Assembly (NCBI GenBank): GCA_903813345.2
Contig: CAIIXF020000002.1
Location: forward strand, 24,382,455 to 24,446,454
Reading direction: 5' to 3'
From: Owenia fusiformis
Lineage: Eukaryota > Annelida > Polychaeta > Sabellida > Oweniidae
DNA: 64,000 bases
The position numbers and the translations under genes are program-made. Below the pieces are notes generated by a model. That model ran no database searches and was not told the DNA's origin. It was given only the letters and a program-made list of their open reading frames with translations. Positions 49,401-57,449 of this stretch are shown here, one piece after another; position 1 is the first letter of the stretch, and each line of letters opens with the position of its first letter.

Positions 49401-50173
49401 CAGATTTTCTTCTGATTTTTTTTGAATTGTCTATTCAGTTTCAGATTTATTTTAAACTTTGATTTTCTCCCAATTTTCTATCAAATTTCAAATAGAAATC
49501 CCGGTTTTCACCCAGATTTAAAAAAAAAATCCTGTTTTTTTCGAACTCCCGTGCAGTGATATATCACTGCGGCGGGCAGGTGTCTCACCGTAAGCATGGT
49601 AACATCGTAATAAACAACTGACGTGATTGGTTCTAGTCCCATGCTCAGGTCGCGTGATTGTAAAATTTAGACAATTTCATTGGTTGAATTGCGCGTATTA
49701 ACTAATAAACAACACGTGCGGTAAACTTTTATCAACACAACTTTTACTCAGATTCCTTCCGCGGGGATTTGCTCTTATATTTCATTGATTTTGGAATATT
49801 TTGACAAAATAATTATTGATGAACATAAAAGAACATATATTTTATAAGTTGTGTGAAAAACAAGTACATCTGTGACAAAAAGGGGGACTATCTTCCCCAA
49901 TTTTTGGGGATTCCATAATCTGCCCGCCGCAGTGTCTATACCGAGACACTGCATAGGAGTTCGTGTTTTTTTAATTGACAGGTTTGAAACTGGATCACCT
50001 TTTTTATATTTTATAGTATTCAATAAATTAGAATAAATATTTTGGCTAAAATAGTGAGAGAATGATCAATATGCATATACAAGAAAAAGAAACTTATACA
50101 AAACTTACTTTCAGCACAAGACCAATATCGCCATCTATCTCTTTTTCTATGGATTCTTCTAGTGCCCATTTTC
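40393..50173 (-). CDS. CANX: Calnexin (5' end missing), 13 coding exons plus one alternative exon
   Basis: Exons in transcript order are 50173-50109, 49133-49057, 48618-48537, 48165-48049, 47662-47508, 47153-47079, 46526-46377, 45869-45638, 44710-44558, 44166-44038 (alternative 42972-42841), 42033-41878, 41059-40995 and 40429-40393. All are GT-AG and in phase, giving 496 residues from within the lectin domain to the stop. Calnexin is the ER membrane lectin chaperone of the glycoprotein folding cycle. Visible parts are the lectin domain ([34 protein letters not shown]), the P-domain with four PDxxKPxDW-type and several GxWxxPxIxNP repeats, the helix after the P-domain (LGLELWS), one TM, an acidic tail and a basic C-terminus RKPRKE. 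The signal peptide and first ~90 residues were not found in 50.2-64 kb. Confidence 0.95.
40590..41610. repeat. Degenerate ~57-bp tandem repeat spanning calnexin exon L
   Basis: Units share GGTGCATTATGGGATAC, ACATCTG and TTTATAGTCAGG. They lie on both sides of exon 40995-41059. The open frames here on either strand come from the repeat and are not genes. Confidence 0.7.
40995..41059 (-). CDS. CANX: Calnexin acidic tail exon L
   Basis: Encodes [20 protein letters not shown] then T, the acidic part of the tail. The acceptor is TTGTTTCAG and the donor TAG|GTGAGC, phase 2. The exon sits inside a degenerate ~57-bp tandem repeat that runs on both sides. Confidence 0.9.
41654..41810. mobile_element. 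Small TA-flanked MITE, calnexin intron
   Basis: It begins TACACAGTGAAACCTGTAAA and ends with TTTTTACTGTACAGTGTA, imperfect inverted ends with TA at both borders; inside are GTGGAACAC and GTGTTCTAC. It resembles Tc1/mariner-derived MITEs. It lies 67 bp from calnexin exon K. Confidence 0.45.
41878..42033 (-). CDS. CANX: Calnexin cytosolic tail exon K
   Basis: Encodes [20 protein letters not shown], then [20 protein letters not shown] and [12 protein letters not shown], a charged, low-complexity cytosolic tail. SP-type sites suggest phosphorylation, as in vertebrate calnexin. The acceptor is CTTTAG and the donor GAG|GTAAGT. Confidence 0.9.
42546..42676. repeat. 18-bp tandem repeat with internal dyad (calnexin intron)
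   Basis: About seven units of TAGCAACAGATTGCTACA. Each unit contains AGCAA...TTGCT, so each can fold on itself. Confidence 0.8.
42841..42972 (-). CDS. CANX: Calnexin transmembrane exon, version 2 (alternative)
   Basis: Encodes [19 protein letters not shown], then [19 protein letters not shown] and TKGPLT. It is 44 codons with phase 0 at both ends, acceptor GTTTGTAG and donor ACG|GTAATT. It aligns with the neighbouring TM exon (shared Trp before the TM, LxPLV core, YCC at the end) and with the vertebrate calnexin TM. Using both exons in one mRNA would add a second membrane span and change the topology of the tail, so mutually exclusive use is inferred. Confidence 0.8.
43524..43957. mobile_element. 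434-bp MITE with 9-bp target duplication, calnexin intron (copy 1)
   Basis: It begins CGAACTCCCGTGCAGTG and ends with the inverted CACTGCATGGGAGTTCG, with a second inverted pair CTGCGGCGGGCAG/CTGCCCGCCGCAG just inside. The flanks repeat ATGTGCAAG exactly (43515-43523 and 43958-43966). The 9-bp size points to a Mutator-like (MULE) non-autonomous element. It has no coding capacity. Confidence 0.8.
44038..44166 (-). CDS. CANX: Calnexin transmembrane exon, version 1
   Basis: Encodes [20 protein letters not shown], then [17 protein letters not shown] and SSGEKK. It is 43 codons with phase 0 at both ends, acceptor TTTTAG and donor AAG|GTGTGA. The Cys-Cys pair after the TM is the palmitoylation position in mammalian calnexin. 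It is paralogous to 42841-42972. Confidence 0.9.
44558..44710 (-). CDS. CANX: Calnexin exon I (helix after P-domain)
   Basis: Encodes [19 protein letters not shown], then [20 protein letters not shown], then [12 protein letters not shown]. The 5' part with its acceptor (CAATTCCAG) is repeated three more times upstream at 169-174 bp spacing (44850-45260). Phase 0 at both ends. Confidence 0.94.
44850..45260. repeat. Tandem copies of the start of calnexin exon I
   Basis: Three extra copies of the acceptor plus the first ~46 coding bases of exon I. The AGAGCACTC landmark is at 44872, 45045 and 45219, against 44703 in the exon. Copies still spell SALGLELW in frame (one has SALRLELW) and differ by few bases. 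Each copied exon piece breaks off at CTTC|GTAAC. Confidence 0.85.
45638..45869 (-). CDS. CANX: Calnexin exon H (P-domain type 2 repeats)
   Basis: Encodes [18 protein letters not shown], then [20 protein letters not shown], then [20 protein letters not shown], then [19 protein letters not shown]. It has four GxWxxPxIxNPxY type-2 repeats and the conserved C(x6)C pair. The acceptor is ATCACAG and the donor TTT|GTAAGT. Confidence 0.96.
46377..46526 (-). CDS. CANX: Calnexin exon G (P-domain type 1 repeats)
   Basis: Encodes [19 protein letters not shown], then [20 protein letters not shown], then [11 protein letters not shown]: three more type-1 repeats of the arm that recruits ERp57. The acceptor is TTTAAAG and the donor TTG|GTGAGT. 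Confidence 0.95.
47079..47153 (-). CDS. CANX: Calnexin exon F (start of P-domain)
   Basis: Encodes [20 protein letters not shown], then DDKE. This is the PPxNPxxEI(x)DPxDxKPEDWD entry into the proline-rich arm. The acceptor is TTACAG and the donor GAA|GTAAGT. Confidence 0.94.
47508..47662 (-). CDS. CANX: Calnexin exon E (lectin domain)
   Basis: Encodes [19 protein letters not shown], then [20 protein letters not shown], then [12 protein letters not shown]. It matches KTHLYTLILNPDN...VDQ..VNSGNLL in vertebrates. The donor is GGA|GTAAGT. Confidence 0.95.
48049..48165 (-). CDS. CANX: Calnexin exon D (lectin domain)
   Basis: Encodes [19 protein letters not shown], then [20 protein letters not shown]. 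It holds the second disulphide cysteine and conserved sugar-binding region. Phase 0 at both ends. Confidence 0.95.
48355..48440. repeat. 12-bp minisatellite (calnexin intron)
   Basis: Repeats of CAGTCACAAGTC with variants, about seven units, between calnexin exons C and D. Confidence 0.75.
48537..48618 (-). CDS. CANX: Calnexin exon C (lectin domain)
   Basis: Encodes [19 protein letters not shown], then TDNKQLDL. It includes the conserved first lectin-domain cysteine in [10 protein letters not shown]. The acceptor is CTTGTAG and the donor CTG|GTATGT. Confidence 0.94.
49057..49133 (-). CDS. CANX: Calnexin exon B (lectin domain)
   Basis: Encodes [18 protein letters not shown], then DGSPLIV, matching the conserved HAIS-KLNKPF segment. 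The acceptor is TTTTTAG and the donor CA|GTAAGT. Confidence 0.93.
49542..49963. mobile_element. 422-bp MITE, same family (copy 2), calnexin intron
   Basis: Nearly the same sequence and the same orientation as copy 1, with the same terminal repeats. The flanks repeat TGTTTTTTT exactly (9 bp). The two copies differ by scattered substitutions and a few small indels, including at the first terminal hairpin. Confidence 0.8.
50109..50173 (-). CDS. CANX: Calnexin exon A (lectin domain)
   Basis: Encodes [20 protein letters not shown] then K, equivalent to the KWEVEE...GLVL region of vertebrate calnexin. It is the most upstream exon found. The acceptor TTTTCCAG shows that at least one exon lies further upstream. 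Phase: two bases complete a Gly codon. Confidence 0.88.
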
Positions 50174-50199
50174 CTGGAAAACATTAATATCATATGCAT

Positions 50200-50590
50200 T
50201 AAGTAACAGTGTAAAGAAAACCTCTTTGTACTGGCTACCTCCCTGTATTAAGTACCTCTCTGTAGTGAATAATGGTTTACAATTTACAAAGCGTAAATAA
50301 ATATGTCTCTCTAGACTTTCAAGTAGACACTTGTCTTTATCAAATACTTGTATTGAACACTTTTTTTGTGAACACCTGATTCTAGTCAATATCTCTCTTG
50401 TGAACACCTGTTTCTACTGAACACTGCTCTTTAGCGAAAACCTCTCTCATGTATACCTGTTTCCAGTAAATACTATTCCCATATGAACACCTCTTTCATG
50501 AACACCTTTTCTATTGAACAACACTTATTTCTAATAAACAGCTCTCTGAAGTGCACTCCTCTAGTAAAAACTCTCTCCCCATAAATGTTC
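50200..50590. repeat. Degenerate GAACACCTCTTT-type tandem repeat
   Basis: Short units built on GTGAACACCTGTTTCTACTG and CTCTCTTG, upstream of calnexin exon A. Low similarity between units. Confidence 0.45.
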
Positions 50591-51381
50591 CAAAAAGACA
50601 GAATTCAATATGCTATTAACAAATGGACAACAGGTCTTTCACCAGGAAATGTTTAGGGTGTGGTGGAAACATCTTCAGCAAAACCGTTCAGTCATGATAA
50701 ATCATGTTTATGGTATAGTTTATCCTTTTTTACATGCTATTTAGTGCAAATTGTTGTGAATTTCGTCAAGTTTAGACTGTGGAAACAATCAAGATTCGCC
50801 AATAGACCGTGGTGGGAGATAGACTGTAGTGCTGCGCCATAGTCTAAAAGCCTAGCGAGAGCCCTGGACAATGAAGGAACCATCACAATTATTTCTATTA
50901 TACTAAAGTAAGTGAATGTTATCCTAATTCTTAATGTTAATGATTTTGCTTAGCCATTCAATTACTTTAACACTCCTACTAATTCTACAATACATGTGTA
51001 ATTAAAATAACCTTCCCCAATTTTAGTCATAATATGGTATATATTAATAATACAATAATTCAGGAGCATAATAGAGAATTGTGTCAATTGAGATCAATAT
51101 AAAAAAAAACGTATTCATTTATGAAATGATGTAAAATTTATGAAACAGATAGAGGATTTTAGCAAAATAAACAAAAAATCAATGTTTTAACCCCTTTACT
51201 ACTGTGCACCTTCATAAAATTTTTGATGCCTTCTGCTTTGATGGCGATAATCAGTGTCGACCAGTTTTTTGTAGACTTTGATCAACACACTCAAAATTCC
51301 ACTTAGATATACCCATTTGATGCAATTTGTTGTTTTTTTGATACTGGAGTGAGGCAAAAATGTAACAAATACAAATGAGCA

Positions 51382-51410
51382 CTACACTACACTACACTAC
51401 ACTACACTAT
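51382..51410. repeat. (ACTAC)n microsatellite
   Basis: About six units of the pentamer. Confidence 0.9.
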
Positions 51411-51593
51411 TCCCCAGTGTAGAAGCTGAATTGAGCACCAGGTATCCAATTCATTAGATGTTACACTTTTTCAAATTACCCAAATGTCCAGGCATGCTGA
51501 AGATTGATTCATTTAATTGAAAATAAAATTATCCCGAAGGACATTGACTCACTTATAAATTTGAGATCACTACCATTTATATAAATTATTATA

Positions 51594-51700
51594 CCAGATG
51601 GTACTATCTCAAAAGGGAGTATAAAAATAACAAGAGTTTGGTCAATTTCAAATTACATTCCCAAATAGAAATTTATCTATTTAACAAGGAAAATTTGAGG
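51594..51700 (+). promoter_or_regulatory. TATA promoter and probable non-coding exon 1 of the six-cysteine peptide gene
   Basis: A CCAGATGGT motif at about 51594 is followed by GTATAAAAAT at about 51620-51630, and some 70 bases on by a donor-like GAG|GTAGGT near 51700. The acceptor at 52202 would complete a ~500-bp intron containing a hairpin MITE. A closely similar promoter plus exon/donor module is at 61554-61661. Confidence 0.45.
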
Positions 51701-51922
51701 TAGGTTTTAATTCATTTAACTATGATCATTTTTAAAGTTAGTTAAAAGTATATTATATAATATTTATACAGGATTCGAAAAGGTAAATTATGAATAAAAC
51801 TATTTTTACTAATTTTTAGGTATTACTATTGTTAAATAACAAAAAATGATGAAAAATATTGTTGCATTTACATTGGATTCATTTTGCATCAATCCCAATG
51901 CTTTCTCCTGTTCTCCTTGTCA

Positions 51923-52112
51923 AAGCTTGTATTCACAAATGCAACTTTTGGCTGTTGGCTACTGAATTAACATACTATTTGATGAGCAACTCATTTAAAT
52001 ATGAATGGAATAATGGCAGGTACTATTCATACTTAAATGAGTTGCCCATAAAACGGTAGGTTAACCCAGTAGCCGACAGCCGAAAGTTACATTAGTAAAA
52101 GCAAGCTTAGTT
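51923..52112. mobile_element. Hairpin MITE in the putative intron of the six-cysteine peptide gene
   Basis: The two halves are near-complete inverted copies of each other: AAGCTTGTATTCAC... at the left pairs with ...AGTAAAAGCAAGCTT at the right, then GGCTGTTGGCTACTG with its complement CAGTAGCCGACAGCC. The loop is only about 20 bases. It lies between the promoter at 51.6 kb and the coding exon at 52.2 kb. Confidence 0.6.
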
Positions 52113-52191
52113 AGAAAGGATTATAAAGGCTCGATGCAAGAGTAACTAATATCACTATGAACAAATAACCTAAAGATTATATGTTATATTT

Positions 52192-52440
52192 ATGCTTCTA
52201 AGGGACAAAATGAAGCGTGTTGCGATTCTGGCTATGCTACTTGTGTCGATGGCGATTGTTACCAGCGCAAGTCCGGGTAAAAATGAAGACAATTACAATG
52301 ACTACTATTATAGTAACCAGTCCCCCTGCCAGATGAAATGCAACAAAAAATATAAATGCATAACAGGGAGCGAAGATGATAAAGTAGACTGTAGAATAGC
52401 CCACTCCGATTGCTGGTATAAATGCGATGATGACAAATAA
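52192..52440 (+). CDS. Small secreted six-cysteine peptide, unknown function
   Basis: The open frame is 82 codons from an ATG at 52192. The better start is the second ATG at 52210: a splice acceptor CTTCTAAG ends at 52202, just before it, and the product then opens with a clean signal peptide, MKRVAILAMLLVSMAIVTSA. The mature part (~56 residues) is acidic and Tyr/Asn-rich at first, then has six cysteines spaced C-x3-C-x5-C-x10-C-x6-C-x3-C, ending CDDDK. The CxxxC...CxxxC frame suggests a disulphide-linked helical hairpin, which is inference only. A poly(A) signal AATAAA is at 52462-52467. Likely first exon and TATA box: see 51594-51700. I do not recognise the family, and a lineage-specific gene is likely. 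Confidence 0.65.
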   Translation: MLLRDKMKRVAILAMLLVSMAIVTSASPGKNEDNYNDYYYSNQSPCQMKCNKKYKCITGSEDDKVDCRIAHSDCWYKCDDDK

Positions 52441-52656
52441 AGATAAAGAAGACAATTAAAGAATAAAACTGAAGTTGTTTGATCTAAAGTGTATAATATG
52501 AATAAATAAAATCATTGAAATATAATTTGATATTGGTTTTGTCATATTTATATAAAGAACATTTTGCATACTTTCATTACAACTTTTACAATTTTTGTCA
52601 TAAAGAAATATACTGATTTTTGTCAAATGACCACCAAATTTCAAAATTCATCAAAT

Positions 52657-53700
52657 TACTCTCGAAAAAAACAGCAACTCCACAGAGTATTAAATCCCAC
52701 CAAATAAATCATATTTTGATAATAGCATCTATCTTGAAAATTTCCTCTTGAATAGAGCTCCCTTGTCTCTATAGGTATCAGCATATAAAATCTGAACCAA
52801 ATCTGTCCACTGGTATTTGAGTTATCAAAGATTTTTCCAAAAAATGGCAGCCATTTTGAAATTCACCTGCCATCTTGAAAATATCTTTTGAGAAGAACTC
52901 CTTTGTCTCTAGGTACCAGCATATAAAATTTGAACCAAATCCATCAACTAGTATTTGGGTTATCAAAGATTACATTTTTAACAACAAATGGTGGCCATTT
53001 TGATAAATAGCGGCCATCTTGAAAAATTTTCTTGAGCAGAGGTCCCTTATCTCTAAGTATCACCATATAAAATCTATCCACTGGTATTTGATTTATAACA
53101 GATAACGTTTTTTTATATGAAAAAGTGGCAGCCATTTTGAAATTCAGCTGTCATCTTAAAAGTTTCTTCTAGAGTAAGCTCCTTTGTCCCTAGGCATCAG
53201 TATATAAAAGAACCAAACCAAACACTGGTATTTTGATTTATCAAAAACAGTTTTTTTAACAAAAATTGGCAGTCATTTTGAAATTCAATGGGCATCTTGA
53301 AAATGTCTTGTTGAGCAGAGCTCCTTTGTCTCTAGGTATAGGCATAATAAGTTTGAACCAAATCCATCAACTGGTATTTGAGTTATCAAAGATTACATTC
53401 TTCTACGAAAAATGGCGGCCATTTTCAAATTAAGCGGCCATCTTGAAAATTCTTTCTCAAACAGAGCAGAACTACTGTGTCCCTAGGCATCAGCATATAA
53501 AATTTGAACAAAATCCATTCACTTGTATTTGAGTTTTCAAAAATAAGTTTTTTTTCAAAAAATGGTGGCAATTTTGAAAAGCAGCCATCTTGAAAATCTC
53601 TTCTTGAACAAAACTCATTTGTCCCAAGGCATCAGCATACAAAATTGAGCCCAATCTGTCAATTAGTATTTGAGATACTGAACATGTTTCTTCAGGTTGG
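52657..53700 (+). repeat. GCCATTTT-family repeat, copy D
   Basis: It starts AACTCCACAGAGTATTAAAT then CCCACCAAA. About seven modules of ~135 bp follow with GGTATTTGAGTTATCAAAGA and GGCAGCCATTTTGAAATTC. It lacks the GGAC tract and terminal hairpin. Confidence 0.75.
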
Positions 53701-54716
53701 TAATTAATTTTTATATCCATAACTGTTACTGTTTTATGCAACCTTAAATTTATTGTTTATTGACGTTTCGAAAACACCTCGTGTTTCTTCCTCAGAATTT
53801 GAACTTTTGTCGTGGGACCCGATCTTATCTTGTGACGTCAGAACGATCCTTATCACCATGGTGCTGATCTTTATATAAAATAGGGTCCCAAACATGTGAG
53901 AGTTTGAAATTTCCCCAGTCCCTGTTCATACTATTACTGTTTTTTCTTATAAAAATTGATTCCTTAATCTATCTAATATCTCTATTGCTCCCATTGTCCA
54001 ATGTCCTGACAGAATCCCAATCGATCACACAATTGTTCTGTGTTGTATGATCAGCTATAGCTGACTTATGAAACTGTATAAGGGCTTCTTTTCTCTGACT
54101 ACACGTGAATTTAACCTCTGAAGATTAGTATGAACAGGGACTGTGGAAATTTCACACCTCAAACGCTGCACAGTGGATGAATCCCAAGAATTCATTATAT
54201 ACATTTATTCTTCAAGTACATTCACACCCCTTGTACACAGCCAAATCACAGTATTCTGCATCAGTATGTTGCAAACAGGGTCAAATTTAGACATTAGAAA
54301 ATCTTTTAAATCATTGTATCTTTTTAAAATAAAATATAATATATTACCTTGATAATTCCAGAAGGATTTTAAAGTATTATTGCTGGAAAAAAATTGGCAT
54401 CATGTTCTATCAATGACTAAATTTTGATTACGGATGTGACATTAATATTTTAAACTGTCAGAACACTTATTAACAAAATCTTACATTCAGTAAAAAGGTT
54501 TTTAATATTATAGCATAATGTCTTGGTTAACACAACAGTAAAAAGTTTAGTGAAAAAACTGAAATCTGAAACATTTTTTTGCCAAATATATGTTGCACTT
54601 TCGTTTCTCATATGTTTGTTACATGGGCTTTTACAACAATTTTTAATTTTTTTATGAAAGGAGAGGACTTATCTCCTCTAAATGAAATACAAATTGGTAG
54701 CAGTATAGGTGACAGG

Positions 54717-54840
54717 TCATCTCAACCCCAAGTCATCTCAACCCAGTCCAACTCAACTCCAAGTCAACTCAACCCCAAGTCAAGTCGACCCCAGTAAAAC
54801 TCAACCCCAAGTCAACTCAACCCTGTAAAACTCAACCCTA
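54717..54840 (+). repeat. AACCCCAAGTCAACTC minisatellite, left arm
   Basis: Degenerate units of AAGTCAACTCAACCCC, beginning at GGTCATCTCAACCCC. It pairs as an inverted arm with 55502-55677. Confidence 0.75.
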
Positions 54841-55501
54841 TTCATTTGTGCAATGTCTATTTTAATTTTTTTATGATGAATAATTTAAGTCATTCATTTC
54901 TGAAAATCTAGCATTTTGCATGATACTTTGAATAGAAAGTTGTAAAAGTATTAAAAAAAACAGTTAAGCTCAAGGATAATTCATCAAGTTGTCACTATTA
55001 TTTAACTGAAGACATCTTTTGAAATCAAATTTTAGATAATTTAGAACTTTTTATTTATATGAACATGCATTAATAAAATCATTAACATTTACTAATTAAT
55101 CGACTGAAAACATAGACATAGCCAGGAGGGGTGCGCACATTTTTTGTCAAAACATATCTTTTTGGGCTCGCTTATGCCACGATCGGCACCCCCTTACTGA
55201 AAACCTGATTTTTTGGGCGATTGCATCCCTCCTGACTGAAAACTGGCTATGCCCCTGGAAAGCAATGGTCATGTTCCAGTTTTCCAAATAATCACGAGTG
55301 TCAACCTCATAGGGATTACAACAAAACAAATGCATTAGCAAGATTAATAAAATGACCCATATTCTAATCCCATTAGTACCATGTTGACATTTTGGAGATA
55401 AACTCATTATTAACTATAATCTAAAAAGGCAGTGGTCTAAGAATGGAAATCACAAACTGAATAATCAGAATTATTTTTACGAAATAAACTTTCTTATAAG
55501 T

Positions 55502-55677
55502 TTATAAGGGTTGAGGTTTACTGGGGTTGAGTTTTACAAGGTTGAGTTGACTTGAGGTTGAGTTCTACTGGGGTTGACTTGACTTGGGGTTGAGTTGACT
55601 TGGGGTTGAGTTTAACTGGGTTGAGTTGACTTGGGGTTGAGTTTAACTGGGTTGAGTTGACTTGGGGTTGAGATGAC
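55502..55677 (-). repeat. GGGGTTGAGTTGACTT minisatellite, right arm
   Basis: The reverse complement of the 54.7-kb array, ending GGGGTTGAGATGACC. The two arms enclose about 660 bp. The Thr/Gln/Pro/Ser-type open frames in both arms are repeat artefacts. Confidence 0.75.
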
Positions 55678-56235
55678 CAGGAAGCAGTGCAGTATATGGT
55701 CCAATGCATTGAAATAATTTTGTGCAGAATGAAAAATGAATCTGATTACGGATGTGACACATCGGTTCAAATGTAACATGTCCACTATACTCAGTTATAA
55801 GTCAGTTATTATCAGCCAATGCAATTTTAATTTTAACATCAGTATCCATATGCTTATATTTTATGCAGTTTTGGGACCTTTTTGTGTTTCTTTCTGATTA
55901 GAGCCATTCACAACAGAGTTTCTTGGGGGTTGGTACTGATTTAAGGGAAGACTCTTTCAAGGGCTTAACCATACATTGAGAACTAATGCTCTGATTGGGA
56001 AATAGTAAAGTTTCTTTCAATTCATTTTCGTTACATCTTTCTAATTCTAATTTCTGTTACTTTCTTCCCTTTATCTTTTCAGTTTTCTGTTGTTAATAAC
56101 GATGAATCATTTTATGGTTCAATTAAAAGATGTACTTTGTGAAAGACTGAAATGTAGAACCTGAATAGAATGAGGTATTTGTACCTGAAAATTACATTCA
56201 AATTAGGAAGCAATTAACATTTTTGAACAATGGAA

Positions 56236-56760
56236 TTATTTTAGCAACCCCTTGATACTTTTATTACTTATTGCTGTTTTTTCTTTTTCTTCTATATCAA
56301 AGAGGAATTTCTTAGGCTGTATGTGATGATTGAGGTTATCAATGATCCCAGGTTTCTTTTCAAGTATTATTATAGGTATCATACTTTCAATCCATTTCCC
56401 TGCTCTATATTTCTTCTCCAGAGGTGGAATTGTTACAAGTACTATTAGTTGATGGTTGTTCATCATCAATATCAGACATCAAAATTGAAGTCCAATAAAT
56501 CTGGAGGTTCACCTTTAGCAATTGTGTATGTGTCATTACTGATGGAATCATCACGTCTGTCCAGAATTAGGGGTTGATCATCAGGCCTTATAATGCTACC
56601 AATAATATAAGATTATTATCAATCATGATAACACTTTCCTCATCACTCAATGTACCTCTGCTTTGAGATTTCAATTTTTGTTTTATCTGGTTGACATATC
56701 TTTCATACCATGCTGCCCAAGGTGCTGCTTGGTTATACAAGTCTGCTAGATTACAGTTTC
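56236..56760 (-). pseudogene. Frame-broken coding remnant, unknown protein
   Basis: On the minus strand, three consecutive frames each look protein-like and follow on from one another: NQAAPWAAWYERYVNQIKQK then LKSQSRGTLSDEESV; then RPDDQPLILDRRDDSIS; then PPLEKKYRAGKWIESMIP down to KSIKGLLK and a stop at 56236-56238. Frame changes and stops separate them. It was probably once a single ORF of about 170 codons, perhaps from a mobile element. Family not recognised. Confidence 0.4.
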
Positions 56761-57449
56761 TAATTACACTTCCACTATATTCAATTTATTTAGGGACCAG
56801 GTATATTAAAGGCACTAATCAGCTCACTTCTCAATCATATTTCACCAATAAGATCATTATTAAGGTATCCTTTATTTACGGATGTGACTTAAGACATCTT
56901 GCTATATTTGGGGCAAATACACCATTCCTTTGGCAAGTCAAGTTGCTTTAAAGGTTATAATATAATGTTGATACATCATATAGATTAAAAATGCAAACCA
57001 TGTTAAGATTTATGATATTTCCCTGTGTTTTTACCTAAGACAGAAAAAATCTTTCATTTTTAAAGAAAATCTCAACTTTTCACAACAAGCAAAACTCTTA
57101 TTTTCAGTCTGATCTTTTGAACTTTACAAAAAATCATATTTACAATTCGATTACCGGTATTTCAAATCAATTTATCAATGAATTACTCAATATAACATGA
57201 AGAAATTCTGACAAATAAACATGTATGCTTTTTGATTATGGATGTGACTGATTACGGATGAGTGTTTTTGTCAATTTACAGGAACCATTTGAATGTAACA
57301 TTAAATTCATATGCTAATTTAACTAGATTCTGCCTAAACACATTGCATAATATGTGTTTTTAGATGGTTAAAGCTGTAATTTTGATAAAAATCAAGCTGA
57401 AACATTGATTACGGATGTGACTGGTTTCATTTTTTGAACCAAGATATAT

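Noticed and set aside
54579-55709. Ser/Gln/Pro/Thr-repeat frames (STPSQLNPKS) as low-complexity proteins
   Set aside because: They come from the inverted minisatellite arms in both strands. No signal, intron or poly(A) support.
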